Assembly: GCF_004798865.1 (NCBI RefSeq)
Contig: NW_025335568.1
Span: 49,455,058 to 49,519,057, forward strand
DNA from: Varanus komodoensis
Lineage: Eukaryota > Chordata > Lepidosauria > Squamata > Varanidae
Direction of reading: 5' to 3'
DNA: 64,000 nt
Shown here: one piece after another, positions 1 to 50,110 of the stretch
Numbering within the stretch: position 1 is the first letter of the stretch
Layout: each line of letters opens with the position of its first letter
Notes under the pieces: generated by a model
What the model saw: the letters and a program-made list of their open reading frames with translations, nothing else
Databases searched by the model: none
Told to the model about the DNA's origin: nothing
Program-made: the position numbers and the translations under genes

Positions 1-593
1 CTAGGACTGACCGGTTTGATCGCCTTGCTGTCCAAGGGACTCGCAGGCGTCTCCTCCAGCACCACAACTCAAAGGCCTCAATCCTTTGGTGCTCAGCCTT
101 CCTTATGGTCCAACTTTCACAGCCATACATTGCAACTGGGAAAACCATAGCCTTGACTATACACACTTTTGTTGGCAGGGTGATGTCTCTGCTTTTTAGT
201 ATGCTGTCTAGATTTGCCATAGCTTTCCTCCCCAGGAGCGTCTTTTAATTTCTTGGCTGCAGTCCCCGTCTGCGGTGATCTTGGAGCCCAGGAAAGTAAA
301 ATCTGTCACTACCTCTATTTCTTCCCCATCTATTTGCCAGGAAGCAAGAGGACCGGATGCCGTGATCTTAGTTTTCTTAATGCTGAGTTTCAAGCCAACT
401 TTTGCCCTCTACTCCTTCACCTGCATCAAGAGGCTCTTTAGTTCCTCTTCACCTTCTGCCATTAGAGTAGTATCATCTGCATATCTGAGGTTGTTGATAT
501 TTCTCCCAGCAATCTTAAATCCAACTAGTGATTCATCTAGCCCCGGCTTTCTCATGATGTGCTCTGCATATAAGTTAAATAGGCAGGGCAACT
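1..593 (-). mobile_element. BovB (RTE) LINE, reverse transcriptase C-terminal part
   Basis: The minus strand encodes LFNLYAEHIMRKPGLDE, NNLRYADDTTLMAE with the YADD catalytic box, then SWQIDGEEIEVVTDFTFLG, a typical BovB reverse transcriptase and thumb region. The C-terminal FELWCWRRLLRVPWTARR segment follows towards position 1. The reading frame is split into at least two pieces, so the copy is dead. It is truncated at about 593 and its 3' end lies left of the window. Confidence 0.9.
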
Positions 594-1541
594 TACTTAC
601 TTCATAATAGTTAGCCTTTTTATTTAGGAGAAAATCATAGGAATTTTTATAAAGGTCCCTGCATTGTTTAGCTTTTTCTTTCCTTTCTTTTTGCTGGACA
701 ATCAGTTACCTTCCAAGTTACCTTGCTGCATTCTACTGGAATGCAGAAGCATGGCTGTGAAGAGGGCATACTCTGTTATCAGCCATAGTTAACAATCTGT
801 CAGGCATTCCCTTTGGGAATGGGACACAAAGCCTATGACCTAAAATGAGGCCTATGATGCTATTACTGGACAGATCAGATCATACCACTTATTACTGAGC
901 AGGTATATATTCAAGTGCTAAAAACGCATTATCAACATTGCGTATAACAAAAATGGCAATATAGTACAGCAAAGTATGTGGAAATCTTGTCCTGCCTTTG
1001 TTTAATAAGAAAGTTATCTCTATACAGAGCCTAAAACAATGTAACACTAAGATATAACAAAAGATTTCTTTTCAACATCTGGCAGCTATAGAAACAATTA
1101 CTGCAAATATGAATTTGGAACTTATTTCTGATTTGCATTATTTTCTGATATTAGAGGCATTAAAACTATATAACAGAGAATTTACTGGTAAATTCTTCAG
1201 TTCTGACTTCTCTAATAGCTTCAGTTATTGAAATAAGAAGAAAAAATATTGTATCTAGCGGTTTCCTTGGAGAAAGGACTGATATTATTAGCTCAGTCTT
1301 GCCTCACATCAAAAGCTTTGGCAACAATCCAGCAAACCACTTAAAGCTGCGAGGAGCCCAAATGAAGTCAACATAGTTCCTCCTCATATACTGTTGCATC
1401 AGATCAAAAGTGCTCAGCAGTTTGAAGATATAAACCTTGAATGTACAGCAATAAATTGTTAAAGGACAAAAACATCAATTTTATATGATAATTTGATCAA
1501 CAAAAAAGTTGTTTTAATTTTGGCAGATGCTATAATTAAAG
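594..1541. other. Intronic stretch with nothing recognised
   Basis: AT-rich DNA within GLCCI1 intron 5. I see no coding signal and no repeat that I can name. Confidence 0.5.
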
Positions 1542-1644
<103 letters not shown>

Positions 1645-1691
1645 GAACATATATTGTGGGAGATGGAAAACAGGCAGTGTTTGACATTCCG

Positions 1692-1912
1692 CATTAGAGC
1701 CAATGTGGTGGTTCGAGCATTAGACTAGGGGCCTAGTCCCTGCTCAGCCATGAATTCACTGGATAACTCTGGGCCTGTCACAGGTTCTCAGCCCAACCTA
1801 CCCTTTAGGGTTGTTTTGTAACGATATAATGGAGCTATGTATGTCACCTTGTGTTCCTCCCAAGAGGCAAAAATGTAAATGCAAAATACTACTACTACTA
1901 CAACAACAATAG
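1692..1912 (+). repeat. tRNA-derived SINE with L2-like 3' end
   Basis: It starts with a tRNA-like head (CCAATGTGGTGGTTCGAGCA) and carries the shared middle CTGCTCAGCCATGAATTCAC and TCTCAGCCCAACCTACC. It ends in a TAC/CAA simple repeat. The same family recurs at 22072, 31452, 48400, 48846 and 61428, and in reverse at 7975 and 37138. Confidence 0.8.
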
Positions 1913-1961
1913 TAGTATGATCACTTCAAGTGAATGTTTAGATCAGCTCTTCAAGTGTGTT

Positions 1962-2335
1962 GTTGTTGTTGCTGGTTGTTGTTGTTATTTTCATTTGTAT
2001 ACCACACATAACTCTTGCTGGGCAATTTACAACAAAATATATAAACAATAAAATGTAAAAACATTCCCAAGAATTAACATTAATTAAAAATCAATAAAAG
2101 GACAATAAAGAAAGGTGCCTGGCTAATTGTGCCAGGCCTCTGAATGACTGTGGAGGTCTTTAAAGGCTTCCACAAATAGAGTTGTCTTAACCTGGTGCCA
2201 AAAAGATAGCAAATTTGGCGCTAGCTGGGAGGCTGTTCCAAAGATGCGAGACCACCACAAAAAAGGCCCTCCCCCTAGTTGGCACTCTCCAAGCATCTTG
2301 AAGGGTGGCACCTGAAGGAAGGCCCCAGAGGCTGA
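1962..2335 (-). mobile_element. L2-clade LINE, 3' end
   Basis: The minus strand encodes a degraded L2 C-terminus (GGGPFLWWSRIFGTASQLAP, then SFWHQVKTTLFVEAF), comparable to the tail of the copy at 24953-25570. An AT-rich 3' UTR follows, ending in ATACAAATGAAAATAACAAC with a TTG-type repeat. Confidence 0.8.
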
Positions 2336-2349
2336 GCATAGTGTCCAAA

Positions 2350-2740
2350 TATACCATTAAATTAGCACAATACTCTCAAAACAGTTTATACAATGCAATT
2401 GAAATATACAAAATACATCCATTAAAACAATATAAAACAGATTCACCTGCAATAAAACATCTCTGTACATTTTTTGCAAGAATATACAGCAGCAGCAGCA
2501 ATACAGCACAACAAGTAATAACAACTATTCCACATGTACCAGACAATTTAAAAGCCAATATAAAACTGGAAAATCAACCATTAAAAGGGAGGAAAAATGA
2601 AGTTTTAATCTGGTACTGGAATGTATATAGCATTGGCACCAGCCATATTTCCCTAGGGAGCTGATTCCACAAGCAGGGTGCCACAGATGAGAAAGCCCTT
2701 TCCCTTGTAGTCACCTTCTTTACTTGTTTCAGGGGTAGCT
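2350..2740 (-). mobile_element. Second L2-clade LINE 3' end, different subfamily
   Basis: Read on the minus strand it has the AAAGGGCTTTCTCATCTGTGG block (the L2 RAFSSV-type region), then a long AT-rich 3' UTR with a CTG repeat. It adjoins the previous L2 end in the same orientation but differs in sequence, so the two look like separate insertions. Confidence 0.6.
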
Positions 2741-3261
2741 CATGAAGAAGGAACCCTGTAGATTATTTCAGCTACTGAAATGTGGATCTTTAGAGATGTT
2801 AAGCTTGCAGTATCACTGCCAGCTTATTTAAATTCAGTAGGATACATCAAAGTTTTGTTCTGGTACCTTCCAGTACACAGTTCTTTGAAAAAAATTCAGC
2901 TAGCTGTCCAACATTATGTCAGTGGTAAATTACAAGAGTTGATGCTGTCCCACTAGCAGAAGCACAACCGTCAGCAGAACAAAAGCACATGTAGTATAGC
3001 CAACACAGCCTGATGATATCATTATAAACTGTGGAATGGCCAGTCCCACAGCATATGGAATTCCTTGTAAAAGAGTTGTAGAAAATATTGTGCAACATCT
3101 TGCACAGAATCCGAGTACCGGATTTTACACTTGTGAAAGGAAAAAAATTGGGTTTCTTCAAGTCATGGAAACTTTGCACCAGCAGAATTATATCAGTGGA
3201 TAAACCTCTTAAATGTCTGTAGAACATCTATTCTCTCCATGTGGAATTACATCAGTTCAAA

Positions 3262-3795
3262 CCTATTATATATTCACTTAATTTTCATACCACCCAAAAA
3301 TTGAAGCTCTCTGGGGGGTTTACAACAGCACATAAACATACAATGTAAAATACAAACACCAATAAAAGCATCATAAACAGATCACCGTACAAAAAAACTT
3401 GAATTTAAAACACATATAAAAGCATTACAATAGGTTATACAAATTAAATCTTAAGACCTGTTTAAACAGCTAACAAAGTTCCAATAAACAAATTAAATGT
3501 CCAGTAGTAGAGGACAGCCTTAACCTGATGCTGAAAGGATATTAATGTTGGTGCCAGGTGGGCCTCTGTGGAGACTTTCTGATTGAGGGGCCACCACTGA
3601 ACAGGCCCTTCTCCTGTTGCCACCAATTGAGCCTTTCTTGGAGGTGGCAATGAGAGGCAAGCCCAGATCTTTATCATAGTGTCCAGGGAGACTGCATATG
3701 GGAGAGGCGTTCCATCAGGTATTGTGGTCCCAAGCCATGAAGCACTTTATAGGCTAAAACCAACACCTTGAACTGGGATTGGAATTTTAGAGTCA
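3262..3795 (-). mobile_element. L2-clade LINE, ORF C-terminus and 3' UTR
   Basis: The minus strand reads CAGTTCAAGGTGTTGGTTTT (QFKVLVL), a block like KVLHGLGPQYL, then EGPVQWWPLNQKVSTEAHLA and a degenerate SFQHQVKAVLYYWTF. The 3' UTR ends with the L2-type pattern AGAGCTTCAATTTTTGGGTGG before position 3262. It lies just downstream of GLCCI1 exon 5 in intron 5. Confidence 0.85.
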
Positions 3796-3852
3796 TACAT
3801 TTCTAAATCCATCCCTATATTTTGCCCTTTATAATTAACTTTCTTAGTATCA

Positions 3853-43170
<39,318 letters not shown>

Positions 43171-43949
43171 GCTCGTGCGTAAGTTATCCTTTGAGGATGA
43201 ATGACCCGTTTACCTAAAGATCAAGCTAATATCACTAGGAACACATGATTTGGGGTTGTTCTGATAACTGTAGTAATTCTGCTCCCTGCCCCCTCTCTTT
43301 GATTGGCATTTGCACACTTGAAGCTGGCAATTTCCAAGCAAAGGCCATCATCTTAGTGTGCTGGTCGTAGGCAATTTGAACTTAAGAAAATGCTTTTATT
43401 TTTTTATGGAGGTATCACTTGACTTCGGGCAAAAATAAAAGTGTGGTAAGTTATACACAAACGAACACAATGTATGGGTGCATGCGTGATATTTCCATTC
43501 AGAGAAGACAGATCTTTCATAAGATATATTCTTAGCTGGCCATAATTTATACACCACTCTTGTCCTCATTCTGTGAAAAAATCTATTTATTGAAGATTGG
43601 CAATGTATTTGCAAGTTCTTTATGATGAAATGGACTATATTTCTGCTTTAAATTATAATTATTTTAAGTTTATTTCTATAAATATATTAGCACACATGCA
43701 AATGATAACCTCTTTTCCCAATTTTGGCAATGGTCAAGTGCCCACCTTAATACTAGGAGACTGGCTGATGTAAGAGGGGTCCCAGGAATGTGTCACCTAA
43801 AGTGAGCTGTCCCTGGCAGGGTAACATTTCAGACAAGGCATTACCCTTTCTCTCACAGGAAGGAAAGAATGAGCCACTAAAATAGTGTCTGCTGCTCTTA
43901 CATGTATAGGTATAATGTAAAAATACTTATTTATGTATTTAGTTATGTA
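43171..43949. other. Upstream flank of GLCCI1, nothing recognised
   Basis: AT-rich DNA beyond the CpG island with no coding match or named repeat. Confidence 0.5.
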
Positions 43950-44906
43950 CAGGTACTCCCCAGGTTACGAATGTCTAGGGTATGAACAACCTGTACTTAG
44001 GAACACATGGACTGCCATAAACCCTATATGATTATCTCTGATGAAAAGCCATGACTATCTCTAGGGAACTGTGTGAGGCACTGCCAGTGGCTGTATAGTT
44101 CCATAGGGATAATCACAGCTTTTCATTAGAGATATTAACAGCTTTTCACTAGAGATAGTCATGGCTATCTCTAGGGAACTATATCACATATCTCTAAAGA
44201 ACTGTGCAATGTGTTGGTAATACATCATCAGTGGCAGCCTAGTTCCCTAGAGATTTGGTAGTGACAGCTTTTTGTTCAGGGTGTAGGCTTGAGCATATCC
44301 AAGCCAATGTGTTTCAGGGCAAGTTTGGAACACATACTTTCCCTTTGGTTTTTCTACAGCATTTGGCATTACAACAAAGCCCTCAGCTGCTACAAGGCCA
44401 TTTATGGTGAAAGAAAAAAACAGCTGTACAAACAACCCTGGAGGCCTACTTCAAGAAAGTGGTAACCCCCTCTCCAGCAGCATACTCCAACCCTGACTCT
44501 CCAGCACAAAGTCCATCATCATAATCAGTTAATTTCAGGCTTAATGTTACCTCAAGAATGTTCTAAACTGTTTTAAGCACTGCTTCTATTTGTTTTTTTT
44601 AACAATACTGTATACTTGCACACAACACTGTATACTTACAACATATATATATTCTCTCTCTCTCTAAATCTCTATCTTCAATACCTGTAATTACGTTATT
44701 ATTACAGTATTATTATAATTATGACAATGGTATATTGTGTTGAAGATGTTTTAGTGAGCATGGAAATGTTTCTTAAATGTTTTATATGCATAGAAAAGTA
44801 AAATACATACATATACTAAGAAAACTCATATGATCCGGCTTACATGCAAGTTCAACTTAAGGATGTTCTCAGGAACTGAACTCATCCGTGACCCAGGGAC
44901 TCCTTG
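43950..44906. mobile_element. Tigger-like (TcMar) DNA transposon derivative
   Basis: Terminal inverted repeats are visible: CAGGTACTCCCCAGGTTACG on the left and, reading inwards from the right, CAAGGAGTCCCTGGGTCACG. A TA precedes the left end. Inside are repeated CTCTAGGGAACT blocks and no coding frame. Related sequence is at 14015 and 57686. The superfamily is inferred from the ends. Confidence 0.7.
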
Positions 44907-44939
44907 AATTTTATTTGTACACCATTCTATCAAATTGGC

Positions 44940-45325
44940 CAGGAAGGGAATTGGTGTCATTCTGGCCCATCTAGTCCAGTTTATTGTTCACAAAGTGGCC
45001 AACCAGCTGCCCATGGACAATCCACAAGCAGAAGATGAGTGCAACAGCACCCTCCTGTCCAAATTTCCAAGCAACTGCTGTACAGAGGCAAGCTACTTCT
45101 GATGTAGACGTGCTTATAGCCATTAGGACTAGTAGCCCTTGACGGCCTTCTCTTCTTAGAATTTAGCCAATCCTCATTTGCAGCCATGTCAAGGGGTGGT
45201 CATCACTACATCCTATGGGAATGAGTTCCATAATTTAACCATGCACTGTGAATAATCTGTCCGGAATCTCCCACCAATCAGCTCATGGAATAACCCCAGT
45301 GGAAAATATGTTTCCTTCAGAACCT
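44940..45325 (-). mobile_element. CR1/L3-type LINE 3' end
   Basis: The forward strand shows the reversed end TGGCCCATCTAGTCCAG, AAAGTGGCCAACCAGCTGCC and AGTGCAACAGCACCCTCC. ATTAGGACTAGTAGCC and ATGGGAATGAGTTCCATAAT follow further in, the same blocks as 28600-29182 in the opposite direction. Confidence 0.85.
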
Positions 45326-45467
45326 CAGAAAGGCTTACATCAGATTCCTCTTAAAGGATTATGTCCCACAATGTTGAGCTTATGTTCACTTAACAGAGCA
45401 TAGGATTGTAAGCTAAAACTCATACTAGTCCTCTTGCATTTTCCTTGACCTGGTGACAACCACGACT

Positions 45468-45510
45468 ATTTATTTGTTTACTAAATTTATAAACTGCACC
45501 AGAGTCATAT
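45468..45510 (-). mobile_element. L2/SINE 3' terminus
   Basis: TATTTATTTGTTTACTAAATTTATAAACTGCACCAGAG is the reverse of an L2-like tail. Confidence 0.4.
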
Positions 45511-45934
45511 ATATGACATTTCTTTGTGTAAGCTTCAATAGATTTGCTTTAAATAACATTATTCTGGCTTTGTAGGACACCCCTTGTAACAGATCATTTT
45601 TCAAGACTTACTTCGATAGCAAGGGCTTATTCTGATATGCTGCATAGACAGATTGCCCATCAAAGTGAGATTTTAGCCAGAAGACACAGTAAACACTGGA
45701 ACTGAATTACTTTGCACTGTAGAGGAGGCATTATTCAATGCTGAGCTAGAATTCTCCCTGATGTCCAGTTGTTTATGTGCAGGAAGTTTTATAGGGCAAA
45801 ACATTCAATTACTTAATTCCTCCACCTTGCACTTATACCTCATGTTATCATCTAGCCAACAGGGCACTCATATCAATTCAAAGTTTGCCATGTCTGAACC
45901 CTTTCGATTAGAAAAAGATACAAAACAAGGTTTC

Positions 45935-46045
45935 CGCAATCCAGTACCCTCCAAATGTTGTGTATTTCAGCTCCCATTGGCTTTAGCCAGAATAGCCAGT
46001 GGTCAGGAATCCTGGGGGATGTCTGCAGTGTTTGGAGAGGACTAA
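45935..46045. mobile_element. hAT-type fold-back element copy
   Basis: TACCCTCCAAATGTTGTG...CAGCTCCCATTGG and the opposing CAGGAATCCTGGGGGATG...GTGTTTGGAGAGG match the arms of the 36899 element. A half copy with CCCTCCAGATGTTTTGGTC lies at about 46328-46385. Confidence 0.6.
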
Positions 46046-46544
46046 GACAGGGAAGACTGGCAAAGAGGAAAGAATTTCCTGCTTTTGTCTGATACGTAAT
46101 CAGGGATGTTCGTGACTTAAGACACAAGAGAAGATGAAGTGTCAGGGAGGGGAGCTTTCCATCTGGAGCAGCTGCTTTATTTTGGTAGATGGGTTGCAGG
46201 ACTTATGCCATCTTTCTAGATGTGCTTCTTTCTCACCATCCCATCATGCCACTCCTGTTGCTTAGTTACCAACAGCTAGCTGCATTGCCATTACTTTCCT
46301 GCTCTTTCCAGCTATCGCTAATGGCTGGAATACACCCCTCCAGATGTTTTGGTCTTCCCCTCTCATCAGACTAGCTAGCATGGCCAGCTTCAGGAATGCT
46401 TGGAGTTTGGAAAGGCTGTTTTACAATATCCCTCAAAGGACAAAACCAGTAGCAGAGTACAAATGGTCAGCAGCAACCACAGTACAGCCAGGCCAAGCCA
46501 AACCTTCAATAAAAGGTAGTCTCTTTCACTAGATACCTGTTGCC

Positions 46545-46610
46545 CAACTCCACAGTTACTTCCGAGTACACATGTTTAGAATAGGGCTCTGGCTGCATCC
46601 CTAGTGTAGA
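46545..46610. repeat. Half copy of GTAAGTCCC-type repeat
   Basis: CAGTTACTTCCGAGTACACATGTTTAGAATAGGG is one arm of the palindromic repeat at 35360 and 41735. Confidence 0.45.
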
Positions 46611-46693
46611 TCAAGGCCAATGATCAAAGCTGGATAACCCACCTTATCCAAATAGTTTTCTAAAATGAAGCACAGATCAATTACAGGAGTATT

Positions 46694-46699
46694 TTTATT
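46694..46699 (-). terminator. Candidate polyadenylation signal AATAAA
   Basis: The minus strand reads CCAATAAAAATACTCC. The region from here to about 47690 holds no named repeat apart from part of a short palindromic repeat, and looks like a 3' UTR. It could end a minus-strand transcript that includes the CxxC frame at 47692-47850. AATAAA is common by chance in AT-rich DNA. Confidence 0.25.
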
Positions 46700-47179
46700 G
46701 GTCTTTTTCAACAAATAAATGTTTAAAAATAATCAGTACAGCACAGTGTGACATCATAGAGTCAGAGTGTTTAATGGCAGCATGTTTTCAAAAAGCCTCC
46801 TTTATCGGATGTTATAGTACCATGATATTCTTTGTCTAAAGGGTTCTCTTGTATTCCAGAACATCACGATTTCATGAAAAAGAATAGATATCCTCTTATC
46901 TCCACAGTTCATGCTTTCATACAACATAATGGTTGATCCTTATTTCAGACACAACACATTCTCTTTCTTTTAAAAAAATATCATTAGCAACCTTGTTTGT
47001 ACCTGTTGCCTTAACACCATGAAAAAAGCATTCTTGATTCTCTAAAGCCTGGATGCCAGTGAAAACAAATTTAAATATAGAATGTTGGATTTCAAAATTA
47101 AGGGGCTTTTGAATGAAAATTTAAGGGTAACACAATTTAGTGACTTAGGAAAACATGAATATTTGTTATCAAGACTTAG

Positions 47180-47302
47180 CCATGACATCCTATGCATGTG
47201 TATTTGGAAGGAAGTCTCATGGGTTAGGGTTAAGTTTAAGCCTGCATACACATATTATGCAATGACAGATAAAATGCAAGGCTTTAACCGAACCCTAACC
47301 CC
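47180..47302. repeat. Palindromic repeat remnant with TTAGGG-like arms
   Basis: It begins TCCTATGCATGTGTATTTGG, as in the GTAAGTCCC-type repeats. It also carries GGGTTAGGGTTAAG near 47220 and an opposing AACCGAACCCTAACCCC near 47287. Two short motifs do not make a telomeric array. Confidence 0.4.
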
Positions 47303-47691
47303 ACTCCACCTTGACACACACAAACACAGAGACATATTTGAATAAATATGTATTGAACAAAGAAAACATATGAAACTGTAGAATGTTTAGTTTGCAAAGG
47401 TAAGTATACTTAAGACCTCACAGACATCAGTGGATTTGAGCATGCCAAACAACTTAAATTGCAGCCTTGGGTGGTAACAACAATATGCCAACATGCAATG
47501 CAATCTAAAGACAGTTTAAAGCTGAGATCCTTTGTAGGGGACAAAACACTCCCATTGATCTTGGAGACTGTTAAATACAGACAGGAAGTTCTCTTGTTGG
47601 TAAGTTTGTGGGGAGGAAAAGAACAAATTCATTTCAAGTAAAAACATAATCAGTATTTTTCTTCCAGTTTTGAGGACAAGAAAATCTCAAT

Positions 47692-47850
47692 TCCTGATAT
47701 CTCCACCTTTGTATGGAGCTAGGAATCCAAGTCTTTCATGACACAGTTTGCAATTCACTTTAGGAATATCCAAAATTGCTAAATACTCAAAATGACAGAT
47801 GGTACACAAGCGGAAGTTATAATGACTGTTGACTGTATACTTCATACATT
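47692..47850 (-). CDS. Possible small or terminal exon encoding a paired CxxC peptide
   Basis: The minus strand is open from ATG at 47850 to TGA at 47692, giving 52 residues. They include HYNFRLCTICHFEYLA and, eight residues later, VNCKLCHERLGFLAPYKGG. The spacing C-x2-C, 15 residues, C-x2-C looks like a zinc-binding site. Two more cysteines (CKEEC) precede the ATG in the same frame. I do not recognise the family. The frame could be a full small protein, the last exon of a gene or chance. No good acceptor site was seen just upstream, and an AATAAA lies about 1 kb downstream. In mammals UMAD1 lies upstream of GLCCI1 on the same strand, but this peptide does not match what I remember of UMAD1. 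Confidence 0.3.
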
Positions 47851-48079
47851 CCTCTTTACAAATTTAGTATAATCACTAATTAACCATAATCATTCATAAT
47901 TGCACCAACAGAATGTAATGGATCTCTGTTATATAATTAATCCTACCCTTAAGGTAAATTGTTTGTATGTTATGTTCTGCTCTTACCAAACGTTTCTCCC
48001 TCAGTGATTTGTGTTCTAATTCAGTGCCTAGTCACACAGTGCAGTGGCAATGAGTGTGATAATACAATTTTTTTTACTT

Positions 48080-48148
48080 GTCCAACCAGGAATAAGTCCC
48101 CAAGGGGACTTACACCCAGGTAAATGTATATAAAGTTGCAGCCTGGGT
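48080..48148. repeat. GTAAGTCCC-type repeat copy, target of the next insertion
   Basis: AATAAGTCCCCAAGGGGACTTA is a near-perfect palindrome, followed by CACCCAGGTAAATGTATATA. The GTTGCAGCCTGGGT that ends it is duplicated at 48357-48373. Confidence 0.65.
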
Positions 48149-48358
48149 GACTTCTATCAAACTTGGGACTCTTTTTATTATTGGCTAGAGAAACAGGACT
48201 TGGCATAGATTTAAATATGTTTTTAAGTTATCCTAAATGGAAAAAGAAGGGTGTGGGGGCTGACCCAGTGGGCTCGATGTTTTTGATGATGGATGTTGTC
48301 TGTAGTTTTCTTTTTGTTTTTTAGGATTATAATTTCAAATAAAACTTATTTAAAAAAA
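48149..48358 (+). mobile_element. Short poly-A retrotransposed insert, L1-like, with 17-bp target duplication
   Basis: AAAGTTGCAGCCTGGGT occurs at 48132-48148 and again at 48357-48373, a perfect direct repeat that overlaps the end of an A-run. The insert of about 210 bp ends in CAAATAAAACTTATTTAAAAAAAA. This combination of poly-A and a long target duplication is the signature of L1-type integration, unlike the simple-repeat tails of L2 and BovB. The insert reads FYQTWDSFYYWLEKQDLA in one frame, which could be a 5'-truncated L1 end; this is tentative. Confidence 0.7.
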
Positions 48359-48399
48359 AGTTGCAGCCTGGGTTCTCTTGCATAACATGAGCCAGTGAG

Positions 48400-48635
48400 C
48401 CAAAGAGAACCATTTTGGTGTAGTGCTTAGTCTGCTGAATGGGGACTCAAGAGCCAGGTTCTAGTCCACAACTGGTCATGATGCTCATTCGTTGACTATG
48501 GGCCAGCCTCTGACTCTGAGCCTAACTTACTTTATAGGGTCATAAGAAGGATAAAATGGAAAGGAGGAAGACCGTGTGAACAACCTTGGGTTCCTTGCAA
48601 GAAAAAAGGCAGGATATAAATAAAATAAATATGAG
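48400..48635 (+). repeat. tRNA-derived SINE
   Basis: CATTTTGGTGTAGTGCTTAG, CAGGTTCTAGTCCACAACTG and CTCTGAGCCTAACTTACTTT are followed by an L2-like end, GGCAGGATATAAATAAAATA. Confidence 0.85.
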
Positions 48636-48845
48636 CCATGTTTGGAAATACCATTCCAGTGAATGTACTGCTTTGGATATTAGTTCCATTTACAACTCCA
48701 AGACAATTATGAAAACGAGTATTGTTTCATAGATGAAGTACTAGGCTTACACCTGGGAGACCATGGTCTCTGCCCATTCATGGTTCAGTGAGTGGTTTTT
48801 GCTTTCCTAACTGACTTACAGGCATACTTTCTCATCTGTAGAAAA

Positions 48846-49112
48846 GGTGCCGTGGTGTAGTGAGAGACAGCGTTTTGTAGTGGTTATGAGCATGGGACTG
48901 GGACACAGGCGATCTAAGTTCTAGTTCCCACTCAGCTGTGCAGCTAACTTGGTGATTTGGGCCAGGCATAGACAACCCAACCTGCAACACAGGGTGGTGG
49001 CTGCAAATTTGAGAGGACATGGAGAGGAGCAGGAGAAGTATGTAAACTGCCTTGAGTTCTTTGAAAGGAAAAATGTGGGATATACGTATAATAAGACAAA
49101 TACCTAAATAAG
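48846..49112 (+). repeat. tRNA-derived SINE with duplicated head
   Basis: Two tRNA-like heads sit in tandem: GTGCCGTGGTGTAGTGAGAG and then GCGTTTTGTAGTGGTTATGAG. They are followed by the normal middle CCCACTCAGCTGTGCAGC and an L2-like end, GTAAACTGCCTTGAGTTC...GGGATATACG. Confidence 0.8.
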
Positions 49113-49814
49113 ATGATGGATTTGAAAGGCTTTTCAGGAGCTGATTTTCCAAAAAAAAAAAAAATAGCATCCTTCTCCCAATGTTTTATTTTAAATAAAA
49201 CAAGAAAGCTTAAATAGCAACAAGTGGACATCTATCGGGGGAGGCAAAAGGAATGAAATACAAAAGCAAAAAGGGCCCTGATGGATTAGCCACTGAATAT
49301 CCAAAATGGCAAATAAAACCTCTTAGCTGAGTGACTGTTGTTCAAGGAGAACAGCAGTATGTAGGTATTTGTAATTGGCCAATCAAGAGGCCACTAACTA
49401 AGGAACTATAAGAATTATCCATGCTGCATCTTCCCCTGGAACTACAATGCCACAGATGGTGAGAAAAGGATGGTTAAAATGTAGATTCCAGTACAACATC
49501 CAGGCTACAATCCTACACACTAACCCTGCTCAACCTGGTGCTCTCCAGATGTATTGCGACAGGCATTCCATAATTCCCAGCCAGATACTTATATGAAAGT
49601 CAGTCCTATTGAACTGTGGAGGGGAATCCTTTCCATGATGGAAAGCTTCTATCGGCACATTTCCCCCTCCCTCAACAAACCCCACAGCTTTCATGCAAAC
49701 TTGGGGGATCCTCCAGAACAGATTGGAGGACATACAAGGAGCTGCAAGGGGTGGGTGAATCAACATATCCCTGCTCTGCTGATGAAAGTCTTCAGTCAGT
49801 GTATGAACACTGAT

Positions 49815-50110
49815 TGATTTATCAATTGATTGATTGACTGATATTTCTTGGCTGCTTTTCAGGGCAGAAGCCTGCCCCAGGTGGTATAGAATAATTAAAC
49901 ACATAATGCGACATTTCACGGTCTTTAAAAAGCAAAAAACACACAATAAAACAGTTATGAAATCAGGGAAAAGGCCCGTGTAAAATATGCTTTCAGAGTC
50001 TTCTAAAAAGTCTGCAGTGATAGCAACCTATTCCAGATGTGTGAGGCCACTGCAGAAAAGGGCATCTCTTGGATTCTCCCCATTGGATTTGCAGTAAGCA
50101 GAGGTAGGAC
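49815..50110 (-). mobile_element. LINE 3' end (L2-like) with GATT tail
   Basis: It has GATT repeats at 49815-49843. The reverse of a 3' terminus (CTGCTTTTCAGGGCAGAAGCC...GTGGTATAGAATAATTAAAC) follows, and an ORF remnant around GCCACTGCAGAAAAGGGC comparable to the L2 RAFSAV region. Confidence 0.55.
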
